Part shown: positions 23,948-31,099 of the stretch, in pieces
Layout of the letters: each line of letters begins with the position of its first letter
How positions within the stretch are numbered: the stretch's first letter is position 1
NCBI GenBank assembly: GCA_947178095.1
Contig: CAMWWZ010000014.1
Coordinates: forward strand, 1-37,426
DNA: 37,426 bases
Source of the DNA: an uncultured Treponema sp.
GTDB lineage: Bacteria > Spirochaetota > Spirochaetia > Treponematales > Treponemataceae
Direction: 5' to 3'
Translations under genes and position numbers: made by a program
Notes under the pieces: generated by a model
What the model was told of the DNA's origin: nothing
The model's database searches: none
The model's input: the letters and a program-made list of their open reading frames with translations, nothing else

Positions 23948-25309
23948 ATGATTATTTTTGCCACATTGTCAAAGCCGACGACGCAAGTCGAAGAAATTTT
24001 GGGGCGCAAATACGAGCGCGTGAAAATAAAATTGAATTGCGATTTTGATTTTTCGGCGGAAAAAAATTCGCAAAACGAAATTGCGAATAAAAAAAATTCG
24101 CGCGATGAAAAAATTTATTTCGCGGAATTTTTCACAGCAACGCAAACGTTCCATAAAAATTTTTCTTTGCAAGAAACCGAAATTTTTTTGCAGGAAAATA
24201 TCGGAAAAACTTTTCGCAATTGCACCGAGCGCACGGAATGCGAAGAAATTGTTTTTATGACGAGCAAAAAAGGAAAAGTCACGCGCATCGCAAAAAAATT
24301 GAAAAATGATTCGCCGCAAAAAATTGGCGCGAAAAAAATTCTCGGAGAAAAAATTGTTGGCGAAAAAATCGCGCTCGGACAAAATCGCAAAAAAAATTAC
24401 ATCATTCAAGAAGGCGAGCGCGTTCCGTTTTTGCAGGAATTGGGTGTGATGACTTGCGATGGAAAAGTGATTGCCGCGAAGCACGCGAAGTTCCGCCAAA
24501 TAAATCGCTTTTTGGAATTTCTCGACGACATTGTGCCAAAAATTCTCGAACAAAAAAAATCTGAAAATTCCGCGCTGCTAAATTCGGATTCGCAAATCGA
24601 GCCGATAAGAATTTTGGATTTTGGCTCGGGCAAATCGTATTTGACTTTTGCCGTGCATTATTATTTTTCGCAGAAAAAAATTCCGTTTGAAATTACGGGC
24701 GTGGATTTGAAAAAAGATGTCATCGAAAATTGCGCGGACTTGTCGCGCCGACTTGGTTTGCAAAACATAAATTTCTTTTGCGGAAACATCGCGGATTTTT
24801 CTAGCGAAAAAAATCCCGACATCGTGATTACATTGCACGCTTGCGATACCGCCACGGATTTCGCGCTCGACTATGCCGTGCGGCGTGGTGCGAAAGCGAT
24901 TTTGAGCGTGCCTTGCTGCCAGCACGAAATCAATTTGCAATTGCAAAAAAAATCGCTTCGCTCTCAAAGTGCCGAAAATTCCGCGCGAAAAATTTTGCGC
25001 CCGCTTTTAAAATATGGAATCGTTCGCGAAAGATTTTCCGCGCTTGTTACGGATTGCGTCCGCGCGGAAATTTTGGAGCAAGCCGGCTATGCCGTTCAAA
25101 TTTTGGAATTCATCGACATGGAAGGAACGCCAAAAAATTTGTTGATTCGCGCGGTTTTGAAAAAATCGAATTCCACTTCCGCCGATTTTGTTTCTGCCAC
25201 CGCGTCGCTTGAAAAAAAATCCGCCTTTTCTTATAATGAATTGCTTTCCGCGCTAGGAGTGGAGCAAACACTTTGTCGAATAAATATGACAAATGAATGT
25301 CATGTTTAA
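23948..25309 (+). CDS. SAM-dependent methyltransferase (Methyltransf_32-like)
   Basis: The protein of about 453 aa has a long N-terminal region of lysine- and asparagine-rich sequence (about 1-190, with repeated EKIVGEKI-type stretches) and a C-terminal methyltransferase domain. The domain shows ILDFGSGKSYLTFAVHYYF (motif I), EITGVDLKKDVIENC, IVITLHACDTATDFAL and AILSVPCCQHEIN. These fit the Methyltransf_32/METTL25-like family, probably acting on RNA or protein, but the substrate is unknown. The ATG at 23948 is 6 nt from the -10 box and lacks a ribosome-binding site. An earlier in-frame start at 23873 runs through the divergent promoter and is rejected. Operator site B lies at its 3' end. Confidence 0.84.
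   Translation: MIIFATLSKPTTQVEEILGRKYERVKIKLNCDFDFSAEKNSQNEIANKKNSRDEKIYFAEFFTATQTFHKNFSLQETEIFLQENIGKTFRNCTERTECEEIVFMTSKKGKVTRIAKKLKNDSPQKIGAKKILGEKIVGEKIALGQNRKKNYIIQEGERVPFLQELGVMTCDGKVIAAKHAKFRQINRFLEFLDDIVPKILEQKKSENSALLNSDSQIEPIRILDFGSGKSYLTFAVHYYFSQKKIPFEITGVDLKKDVIENCADLSRRLGLQNINFFCGNIADFSSEKNPDIVITLHACDTATDFALDYAVRRGAKAILSVPCCQHEINLQLQKKSLRSQSAENSARKILRPLLKYGIVRERFSALVTDCVRAEILEQAGYAVQILEFIDMEGTPKNLLIRAVLKKSNSTSADFVSATASLEKKSAFSYNELLSALGVEQTLCRINMTNECHV
25285..25303 (+). promoter_or_regulatory. GACA-N6-TGTC palindrome, site B
   Basis: TATGACAAATGAATGTCAT inside the last codons of the methyltransferase gene, about 60 bp upstream of site C and in phase with the acetyltransferase promoter region. 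Confidence 0.55.
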
Positions 25310-25345
25310 ATGATGTATTTTGCCACGCAGAAATTGAAAAGAAAC

Positions 25346-25364
25346 TTGACAGGTGAATGTCATA
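25346..25364 (+). promoter_or_regulatory. GACA-N6-TGTC palindrome, site C
   Basis: TTGACAGGTGAATGTCATA. Its TTGACA may double as a -35 box (TAGAGT follows after 16 nt), so binding here would block transcription of the acetyltransferase gene. It is identical to site A. Confidence 0.6.
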
Positions 25365-25393
25365 TTTAGAGTTTTGAATGTGGGAGAAATATT

Positions 25394-25954
25394 GTGAAGC
25401 GCATAGAAATTATCACGGAACGCTTGATTCTGAAACCGTTGGGAACTGAGCATTTTCAAACGGCAAAAGAATATTCGATGGATTATGAAAACACAAAATA
25501 TATGTGCCGCTTGCCAAAAGAAACGAGTGAAGAAGTGATGGAATTTTTATCGTGCGTTGAAGCGGAGTGGAAAAAGGAAAAACCAGAATATTTTGAATTC
25601 GCAATTTTTTATGAAGGCAAGCATATTGGAGCTGTGAGCATTTATTTTGAAAATGGCGCGGGCGAACTTGGCTGGATTTTGAACAAAAAATATTGGGGGA
25701 ACGGATTTGCATACGAAGCCGCGAAAGCCATGATCGAATATTTTGCGGCGAATATGGGAACGTCGCATTTCGTTGCCCATTGCGACGCGGAAAATGTCGC
25801 CTCTTACAAAATAATGGAAAAGCTCGGCATGAGCAAAATCGACGGACAAGGCAAGCGAAGAAACAGAGCCGCGTCGCAAGATTCCTTTGAATATATGTAT
25901 GAAATGTTTGTGCCGAATTGTGACGCGGATTGCGCGACGAAAATTCAGAATTAG
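25394..25954 (+). CDS. GNAT-family N-acetyltransferase (RimJ/RimL-like)
   Basis: The 186-aa protein transfers an acetyl group from acetyl-CoA to an amine. The fold markers are ETERLILKPL-type N-terminus (IITERLILKPLGTEHF), FAIFYEGKHIGAVSIYF, the strand GAGELGWILNKKYWGNGFAYEAAKAMIEYF (acetyl-CoA pyrophosphate loop of the RimJ group) and CDAENVASYKIMEKLGM. Ribosomal-protein acetylation and small-molecule detoxification are both possible. It starts with GTG preceded by GGGAG. Two palindromic operators lie upstream, and a nearly identical 5' fragment is duplicated at 12134-12263. Its AT-rich style resembles the island that follows. Confidence 0.88.
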   Translation: MKRIEIITERLILKPLGTEHFQTAKEYSMDYENTKYMCRLPKETSEEVMEFLSCVEAEWKKEKPEYFEFAIFYEGKHIGAVSIYFENGAGELGWILNKKYWGNGFAYEAAKAMIEYFAANMGTSHFVAHCDAENVASYKIMEKLGMSKIDGQGKRRNRAASQDSFEYMYEMFVPNCDADCATKIQN

Positions 25955-25973
25955 TTTTGTTTGAATTTCGGCT

Positions 25974-25987
25974 TGCATTCATTTGTC
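25974..25987 (-). promoter_or_regulatory. Degenerate palindrome, site F
   Basis: On the minus strand this reads GACAAATGAATGCA, sharing GACAAATGAATG with site B but with a mutated right half. It lies upstream of the TfoX-like gene. Confidence 0.4.
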
Positions 25988-26060
25988 AAGAAAACTGAAA
26001 TTTGGTAAACTGAAAATCTGAATTTATGGCAAGATTAAATTTTTTGTGGGAGGGGAAATT

Positions 26061-26363
26061 ATGGCGACGACAAAAGAATATAAAGATTTTATTTTGGAAC
26101 AATTAAACTTGCTGGACAATATAAATTGCAGGGCGATGATGGGAGAATATTTGTTGTATTATAACGATGTTTTGTTTGGCGGAATATATGATAACAATTT
26201 GCTTGTGAAAATTGTCAATGGCAATGAAAAATATAATATGCAAAAACAAATTCCTTATAAAGGTGCTAAACCGATGTATTTGGTTGATGACATAGAAAAC
26301 AAAGAAATTTTAAGAGAAATTGTCATCGAAACTTGCAAAGATTTGCCCAGTAAAAAGCGATGA
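26061..26363 (+). CDS. TfoX N-terminal-domain-like small protein
   Basis: The 100-aa product resembles the N-terminal domain of TfoX/Sxy: MATTKEYKDFILEQLNLLDNINCRAMMGEYLLYYNDVLFGGIYDNNLLVKI, with the typical compact alpha/beta layout and PMYLVDDIENKEILREI. Stand-alone domains of this kind are common near regulators in Firmicutes, and their role is unknown. Competence regulation, known for full-length TfoX, should not be assumed. GGGAGGGG precedes the ATG. An in-frame codon at 26046 lies before that site and is unlikely to be used. It is part of the WYL-regulator island. Confidence 0.8.
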   Translation: MATTKEYKDFILEQLNLLDNINCRAMMGEYLLYYNDVLFGGIYDNNLLVKIVNGNEKYNMQKQIPYKGAKPMYLVDDIENKEILREIVIETCKDLPSKKR

Positions 26364-26372
26364 AGTCAAAAT

Positions 26373-26451
26373 GCGGAAGAAAAAACTTCGCTTCCGCTGG
26401 GGCTAGGTCGCAAGGCATTGCCTTGCTATTCTCGCTTCCGTAAGGGGCTTC
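26373..26451 (-). repeat. Intergenic repeat, family II, copy b
   Basis: On the minus strand it reads GAAGCCCCTTACGGAAGCGA, a hairpin AGCAAGGCAATGCCTTGC, and CTAGCCCCAGCGGAAGC, then TTTTTTCTTCCGCAT. The arms match 5670-5736, but the central hairpin is different. It separates the TfoX-like gene from the WYL regulator. Confidence 0.75.
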
Positions 26452-26507
26452 AAAAAAGAAAATCAAATCTCAACATCCATAATTTAATTTTGCATTATCA
26501 CTTAAAT

Positions 26508-26540
26508 ATGACAACAAAATGTCTTATTATGTGTTATAAT
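26508..26540 (+). promoter_or_regulatory. Site D and -10 box of the WYL regulator gene
   Basis: ATGACAACAAAATGTCTTA (GACA-N6-TGTC core 26510-26523) sits just upstream of TATAAT (26535-26540). GGAGG follows at 26547 before the ATG. The arrangement suggests autoregulation. Confidence 0.6.
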
Positions 26541-26555
26541 ATTTGTGGAGGAAAT

Positions 26556-27455
26556 ATGCAAGTAAACAATAGATTGTTTGAGATTGTGTATATATTGTTG
26601 CAAAAGAAAAAAATTACGGCGAGGGAATTGGCGGAAAAGTTCGAAGTGTCTACGAGAACTATTTATAGAGATGTGGAAACTTTGAGCAGGGCGAATGTTC
26701 CGATTTATGCGACGCAGGGCAAGGACGGTGGAATCGCGCTTTTGGATAGATTTGTGCTGAACAAGACGATTCTTTCCGAAGAGGAACAAAATCAAATTTT
26801 GTTCGCATTGCAAAGTATGAAGAATGTGTCCGGGCAAGACGAAAAAGGAGTTTTGGAAAAACTGAGCACGCTATTTAATAAGGCGGTGAGCGATTGGATA
26901 AAAATTGATTTTTCGGGTTGGAAAAAAGACAGCGCACAAAAAGCAAGATTTGATATGATTAAAAAAGCGATACTAAATAAAAGCCGGATAGAATTTGTGT
27001 ACTATAATTCCAATGGAGAAAAAAGCAAAAGAATTGCAGAGCCGTTGCAAATATGGTTTAAAGACAAATCGTGGTATTTGATGAGCTATTGCAAATTGAA
27101 AGAAGATTACAGAATATTTAAAATTTCCAGAATGAAAGAAATCAAAATGTTGCGAGAGCATTTTGAAAGGGAATTGCCAAAAGAGCAAAAGGACAAAGCG
27201 CGTGATTTTAAAATCATTTCGCTTAAATTGGAAATCAGCAAAGACGTGGCTTATAGAGTTTATGATGAATTTGAAAATGAAGGAATTATAAAAAATAAAA
27301 ATGGCGACTTTGTTGTAAAAGTAGAATATCCTGAAAATGAATGGGTGTGGAGTTATGTTTTGTCTTTCGGAGAATATGCAAAAGTTTTGTCGCCCAAAAA
27401 AGCAAAGGAAATTATAAAAGAAAAACTGCAAAAATCTTTGGAAAATTATTTATAG
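26556..27455 (+). CDS. YafY-family HTH-WYL transcriptional regulator
   Basis: The 299-aa protein has an N-terminal winged HTH (NRLFEIVYILLQKKKITARELAEKFEVSTRTIYRDVETLSRANVPI, about 4-50), a linker (QGKDGGIALLDRF), a WYL domain (IEFVYYNSNGEKSKRIAEPLQIWFKDKSWYLMSYC, with W-Y-L in SWYLMS), and a WCX-like C-terminal part. WYL domains sense ligands such as nucleic-acid fragments in several bacterial regulators; the ligand here is unknown. The ATG at 26556 has GGAGG upstream and is preferred to a longer in-frame start at 26418 inside repeat DNA. A GACA-N6-TGTC site sits at its own promoter and matching sites flank neighbouring genes, so it is the natural candidate for their regulator. Confidence 0.9.
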   Translation: MQVNNRLFEIVYILLQKKKITARELAEKFEVSTRTIYRDVETLSRANVPIYATQGKDGGIALLDRFVLNKTILSEEEQNQILFALQSMKNVSGQDEKGVLEKLSTLFNKAVSDWIKIDFSGWKKDSAQKARFDMIKKAILNKSRIEFVYYNSNGEKSKRIAEPLQIWFKDKSWYLMSYCKLKEDYRIFKISRMKEIKMLREHFERELPKEQKDKARDFKIISLKLEISKDVAYRVYDEFENEGIIKNKNGDFVVKVEYPENEWVWSYVLSFGEYAKVLSPKKAKEIIKEKLQKSLENYL

Positions 27456-27460
27456 GGAGA

Positions 27461-27583
27461 CCTCTAAAAACTTCAGTTTTTAGAGGTAGCTTTGAAAATG
27501 CGACGTTCTTCGTCGCGCTGTTATAGCGACGATAGAACTCGTCGGCACATTCGAAAAAATTGTAAAAAAAAATCGAATGTGCC
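27461..27583 (+). repeat. Dispersed intergenic repeat, family I, copy 3 (fullest copy)
   Basis: Four stem-loops follow one another: CTCTAAAAACT/AGTTTTTAGAG (27462-27485), GCGACG/CGTCGC (27500-27516), CGCT/AGCG (27516-27528) and GGCACATTCGA/TCGAATGTGCC (27543-27583). It starts 5 nt after the WYL-regulator stop, so the first hairpin may end that transcript. Copies at 1-54 and 9438-9530 keep the same order and the same orientation relative to the downstream gene. Confidence 0.85.
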
Positions 27584-27589
27584 ATATAA

Positions 27590-27607
27590 TATGACACACT
27601 GTTGTCA
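27590..27607 (+). promoter_or_regulatory. GACA-N6-TGTC palindrome, site E
   Basis: TATGACACACTGTTGTCA overlaps the end of a TATAAT-type box (27585-27590) upstream of the first GyrI-like gene. Operator over the transcription start is typical of repression. Confidence 0.55.
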
Positions 27608-27636
27608 AGTTATGTATGGTATGCTTGTTTGCAAGA

Positions 27637-27656
27637 AAGAAAGTTGCAACTTTCTT
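27637..27656 (+). repeat. 20-nt perfect palindrome in the GyrI-like gene leader
   Basis: AAGAAAGTTGCAACTTTCTT is a perfect palindrome followed by GACTTTTTAT and then the ribosome-binding site. It could be an attenuator hairpin or an operator. Confidence 0.6.
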
Positions 27657-27677
27657 GACTTTTTATGGGAGTGTGTT

Positions 27678-28142
27678 ATGAAATATGAAATTGTAGAATT
27701 ACAAGAAAAAGTTGTCGCTGGAATCAAAATAACGACAACCAATCAAAATGAAAAGGCTATGCAAGACATAGGGATGACTTGGCAAAAACTTTTTGCGGAT
27801 GGAATCTATGAAAAGTTGCCAAATAAAGTGAATGGCAAAACAATAGGATTGTATACAGAATATGAGGGCGATTATACAAAGCCGTATGCTTTTATCGCGG
27901 GCGCGGAAGTCAGCCAAAAATCGGAAGATAATGAAGAAGTGGCGAGCAAAATTATTCCGAATGGTAAATATGCCAAGTTTGTTATATTTGGCGATGTGAA
28001 AAATTCAGTTGGTCAGGCTTGGCAAGAAATTTGGAATATGAACTTGAAACGAAAATATACTTGCGATTTTGAAGAATATCAAAACAATTCGGAAGATATG
28101 CAAAAACAAGAAATTCATATTTACATTGCGATCGATGAGTAA
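27678..28142 (+). CDS. GyrI-like/AraC effector-binding domain protein, copy 1
   Basis: This is a stand-alone effector-binding domain (154 aa) of the GyrI/Rob-C superfamily: MKYEIVELQEKVVAGIKITTTNQNEKAM, a conserved strand-helix unit with IGLYTEYEGDYTKPYAFIAGAEV (the acidic face that binds cationic drugs in this family), GKYAKFVIFGDVKNSVGQAW, and a terminal IHIYIAIDE. Such proteins bind amphipathic small molecules or modulate topoisomerase; the ligand here is unknown. GGGAGTG precedes the ATG. It is the first of two such genes and probably co-transcribed with the next, 16 nt apart. Operator E suggests control by the WYL regulator. Confidence 0.84.
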   Translation: MKYEIVELQEKVVAGIKITTTNQNEKAMQDIGMTWQKLFADGIYEKLPNKVNGKTIGLYTEYEGDYTKPYAFIAGAEVSQKSEDNEEVASKIIPNGKYAKFVIFGDVKNSVGQAWQEIWNMNLKRKYTCDFEEYQNNSEDMQKQEIHIYIAIDE

Positions 28143-28158
28143 TTTGGGGGAGGTGAAA

Positions 28159-28791
28159 ATGGCGTTCGATTTTAAAAAAGAGTACAAAGAATTTTATATG
28201 CCGGCACGCAAGCCGTCGATTGTAACTGTTCCTAAAATGAATTATTTGGCGGTGCGCGGCGGCGGAAATCCAAATGCCGAAAACAGCGAATACAAAAATT
28301 CGATAGGGCTTTTGTATTCGATTGCGTTCACGATAAAAATGAGCTATAAAGGCGCGCACAAAATCGATGGATATTTTGAATTTGTTGTGCCTCCGCTCGA
28401 AGGCTTTTGGTGGCAGGATAATGCCGCCGCAATCGACAATGCGGACAAGAACGGATTCAATTTTGTGTCGCTTATCCGCTTGCCCGATTTTGTGGCGAAG
28501 AATGATTTTGATTGGGCGGTGCAGGAATCGACAAAAAAGAAAAAGCAGGATTTTTCAAAGGTGGAATTTTTGACTTATGACGAAGGCGTGTGCGTACAAT
28601 GTATGCACATCGGTTCTTACGACGACGAGCCGAAAACCATCGCGCTTATGCACGAATATATTTCGGCGAATGGATATGAATTGGATATAAACGAACGCCG
28701 CTATCATCACGAAATTTATTTGAGCGACCCTCGCAAATGCGCTGCGGAAAAATTGAAAACAGTTGTGCGGCATCCGATAAAAAAAATCTGA
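28159..28791 (+). CDS. GyrI-like small-molecule-binding protein, copy 2
   Basis: The 210-aa protein has the longer GyrI-like architecture: an N-terminal lead KKEYKEFYMPARKPSIVTVPKMNYLAVRGGGNPN, IGLLYSIAFTIKMSYKG, a hydrophobic-acidic pocket region (FEFVVPPLEGFWWQ) and a C-terminal MHIGSYDDEPKTIALMHEYI followed by HHEIYLSDPRKC. These are the signatures of GyrI-like domain proteins often seen beside YafY-type WYL regulators in Firmicutes. AGGTG lies before the ATG. It follows copy 1 by 16 nt. A role in drug or metabolite sequestration is inference. Confidence 0.85.
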   Translation: MAFDFKKEYKEFYMPARKPSIVTVPKMNYLAVRGGGNPNAENSEYKNSIGLLYSIAFTIKMSYKGAHKIDGYFEFVVPPLEGFWWQDNAAAIDNADKNGFNFVSLIRLPDFVAKNDFDWAVQESTKKKKQDFSKVEFLTYDEGVCVQCMHIGSYDDEPKTIALMHEYISANGYELDINERRYHHEIYLSDPRKCAAEKLKTVVRHPIKKI

Positions 28792-28843
28792 TGTGTGGGA
28801 GGGGATGAAATTGTCGCGTGAGTTTTGCGCTGCAATTGGATTT

Positions 28844-29431
28844 TTACAACATTTCGGAATTCTTTTTGAATACTTCTGCGTAGGACATCGCGGCGGCAAT
28901 GCCGGTTTTGAGGCTTTCTTTTGGAAGGCTGTGCGATCCGTTTACGGTCAGGAAGTTGTATGTTTTTCCTATGGAGTTTGTGCCGTAAATTTTTTTGAAC
29001 ATGTCAGGATACGAGAAAAGCTCGTCGCGGTCGCCGAAAATTCCAAACGTGGTTTGCGCTACAATTCCGCGCACGTGCGAATACGTTTTTTCTTCGATGC
29101 GACGGAATTGACTTACGACACTTTCGGGAATCGGCGTTTTGCTCAAAGGCGGAATCTCGGCGGATGGCAACATGCATGGATTCACCACGATCTTGAGAGC
29201 TGCTTCTTCGTTGAACGCGAGCGCGTAAAACGCCCCGAGCGACTGGGCGACGATTATGCGGATATCTTCGATGTGGATGATTTGCCTGATTTCGGCGAGC
29301 GTTTTTTTGCACTCGAGCAATTCGAATTTTGGCGCGACGACTTTTTCTTCACTGAAATATTCTTTGACAAAGCTCCCTGTCGAGCCGTCGGGCGAACCAT
29401 TGAATCCGTGAATGTACAGAACGTTATACAT
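28844..29431 (-). CDS. YqiA-like alpha/beta hydrolase (esterase)
   Basis: The product (195 aa) has the compact hydrolase layout of the YqiA/UPF0227 group: YIHGFNGSPDGSTG (oxyanion strand), a nucleophile elbow IIVAQSLGAFYALAF (Ser in QSLG, near 64), GIFGDRDELFSY (acid) and VNGSHSLPKE (His). It is probably a cytoplasmic esterase, substrate unknown. The ATG at 29431 has only a weak GGAAA site. It lies between the second GyrI-like gene and the fliG-like gene, on the same strand as the latter and about 50 nt downstream of it, so it may be read from the same transcript. Confidence 0.85.
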   Translation of the reverse strand: MYNVLYIHGFNGSPDGSTGSFVKEYFSEEKVVAPKFELLECKKTLAEIRQIIHIEDIRIIVAQSLGAFYALAFNEEAALKIVVNPCMLPSAEIPPLSKTPIPESVVSQFRRIEEKTYSHVRGIVAQTTFGIFGDRDELFSYPDMFKKIYGTNSIGKTYNFLTVNGSHSLPKESLKTGIAAAMSYAEVFKKNSEML

Positions 29432-29478
29432 TTGTTTTTTCCATAAAATAAATGGCGTGGCAAATCGCGCGAGTAAAT

Positions 29479-30216
29479 TCAGATTAATTCTTCAAATCGG
29501 TCTATGATGACAATTTCTCCGCATTCTTCCAAGCGTCTGATTATGTCGAGGATTTTTTTCTGCGCGGCATCGACTTCACGTACTGGGATAGGTCCCATAA
29601 ACTCAATATCTTCTTTCAGCATCTCTGCCGCGCGTTTCGACATATTTTGGTAGATTTTTTCCCGCACCGCTTCTGCGTTCTTTCCCCGCAACGCCTTTGC
29701 AAGAGTCACTTCTTCAACTTCTCGTAGTATTTTCTGAGTTGCGCGATCGTCAATGTGCGCGATGTCTTCAAAGAGGAACGTGTATCTTTCGATGCTCGCC
29801 GCGAGGACGGGATTGCGGGCGAATAGAGTGTCGCTTTCATGATAGAGTGCGGCAAGCACTTTTTGTCCTGCGCTGCTTATCACGGAGTCCGCCATCATTT
29901 TTGAAGATACGCCTGCTTTTTCCAAAACATGTCCGGCTTCAAGAACGATTTCTGGATCGGTGCGGCGAGTTTTGTCGCCAAGCGCATCAATTCGCCGTTC
30001 TATCTCCGCGCGCGTTTCTTCCGAAAGTTTTCCGAGTGCCTTTTCCGCGCGTTCCTTGCCCAAATAGATGGCGAGCCGCGCGAGTGTTTCGCAGAATCCG
30101 CCTGCGACATACTCTTCAATCATGCCCATGTACTTTTCGTCCGCTTCGGAAAAAAGGCGTTCCATCTCCTCGTGCGCCCATTCCTCAAGTTTTGCCGTTT
30201 CGTTTTCGCTGTTCAT
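29479..30216 (-). CDS. Short FliG paralogue (flagellar switch-like)
   Basis: The protein (245 aa) is about 90-100 residues shorter than FliG and lacks FliG_N. After an acidic N-terminus comes a FliG_M-like region (EEYVAGGFCETLARLAIYLGKERAEKALGKLS, then TDPEIVLEAGHVLEKAG) in which the EHPQ motif is replaced. The C-terminal part is well preserved: FLFEDIAHIDDRATQKILREV, KALRGKNAEAVREKIYQNMSKRAAEMLKEDIEFMGP and VDAAQKKILDIIRRLEECGEIVII. Spirochaetes have two FliGs, and this may be a third, specialised or regulatory one that meets the stator or FliM. AGGAGGT precedes the ATG, and the promoter region carries the element shared with the YD-repeat genes. Confidence 0.87.
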   Translation of the reverse strand: MNSENETAKLEEWAHEEMERLFSEADEKYMGMIEEYVAGGFCETLARLAIYLGKERAEKALGKLSEETRAEIERRIDALGDKTRRTDPEIVLEAGHVLEKAGVSSKMMADSVISSAGQKVLAALYHESDTLFARNPVLAASIERYTFLFEDIAHIDDRATQKILREVEEVTLAKALRGKNAEAVREKIYQNMSKRAAEMLKEDIEFMGPIPVREVDAAQKKILDIIRRLEECGEIVIIDRFEELI

Positions 30217-30241
30217 AGAAATACCTCCTGTGGTTTCTTAT

Positions 30242-30263
30242 AAAATAATATATAAAAAAAGTT
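30242..30263 (-). promoter_or_regulatory. AT-rich shared element, copy 1 (fliG-like gene)
   Basis: Plus-strand AAAATAATATATAAAAAA followed by A-GTT. The same run occurs at 35039-35060 and 36963-36983, each upstream of a minus-strand gene. On the coding strand it contains TATATATTATTTT, a candidate -10 region, 26 nt before the fliG-like start. Confidence 0.65.
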
Positions 30264-30427
30264 CTAAAAATTTTAAAATAAATTCGCTCTAATTCATTTT
30301 TTTCTTGAGTTTTACTTTTGCCGAAAATTGTCTTTCATAGTTTAACAGCACTTCGATTTATATGAAAGTTTACTTGCTCATTGTAAATCCGTGAGTGAAC
30401 TCACTGTTTTTTCGTGAATTATATTTG

Positions 30428-30456
30428 CTTACATTGCAACGTATTTGTGCTATACT
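30428..30456 (+). promoter_or_regulatory. Promoter of the two-component operon
   Basis: CTTACA (30428-30433), 17 nt and TATACT (30451-30456). The response-regulator ATG at 30464 follows after 7 nt, with no ribosome-binding site. The other half of the 30217-30463 gap holds the fliG-like promoter and nothing else visible. Confidence 0.68.
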
Positions 30457-30463
30457 CACTATA

Positions 30464-31099
30464 ATGAAGGATTTGATTTTGATCGACGACCATGTGTTTT
30501 TGCGCAAGGGAATCGCCGCATATCTTGCCGAACATGGCGGATGGCGCGTCGTGGCGGAAGGTGAAAGCATGGACGATCTTCCGAGCATCATCGAGCAATT
30601 CGGCAAGAAAGACAGGGAGAAAGCACCGATTGCCGTGGTGGACATACAACTTAAAGGAGACGACGGAAGCGCGATTGCTTCAAATGGCTATATGGCAGTT
30701 CGAATGTTGCTTGACGCGGGAATTCGCTCCGTCGTATTTTCAAGCCACGACACTGGCGCGTGCATCGAAAAAGCAATGGGCGCGGATGTGGGCGCGCGAG
30801 GATTCGTTTCGAAGGTGAGCAATGAAAGCATGCTCCTGCACGCGCTTGACACTGTGGCAAGCGGGCGCACTTTTATCCAGCCTGATCTTGCGGTGGATGT
30901 CCTTGAGACTCGTTCGGCACTTTCCGTGTTGACAAAGCGCGAAAGGCAGACAGTCAGGCTCATCGCCGAAGGATTGAGCAACGAGGATATTTCCGCGACG
31001 CTCGGCATAAAAATCACTACGCTCGAAAATTACGTGAGCGTCATCTATGACAAGTTAGGCTGCAAGAATCGCGCCGAACTTATTAAAAAACTCGGGTGA
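30464..31099 (+). CDS. NarL/FixJ-type response regulator
   Basis: The 211-aa protein has a receiver domain with acidic pair D8/D9 (LIDDHVFLRKGI), phospho-acceptor D60 (AVVDIQLKGDDG), S93/S94 and K117 (GFVSKVSNES), then a LuxR-type HTH at about 153-205 (LTKRERQTVRLIAEGLSNEDISATLGIKITTLENYVSVIYDKLG). It is the DNA-binding partner of the kinase encoded next, whose ATG overlaps its TGA. The ATG at 30464 is 7 nt past the -10 box, so the operon appears leaderless. The longer in-frame start at 30395 covers the promoter and is rejected. Targets are unknown; the neighbouring fliG-like gene is a candidate. Confidence 0.92.
   Translation: MKDLILIDDHVFLRKGIAAYLAEHGGWRVVAEGESMDDLPSIIEQFGKKDREKAPIAVVDIQLKGDDGSAIASNGYMAVRMLLDAGIRSVVFSSHDTGACIEKAMGADVGARGFVSKVSNESMLLHALDTVASGRTFIQPDLAVDVLETRSALSVLTKRERQTVRLIAEGLSNEDISATLGIKITTLENYVSVIYDKLGCKNRAELIKKLG

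Noticed and set aside
25974..25987. Counting site F as a full operator
   Set aside because: Its right half lacks the TGTC match, so it is listed only as degenerate.
2..27583. Family I repeats as a CRISPR array
   Set aside because: Copies are far apart, differ in length, and no spacers or cas genes are present.
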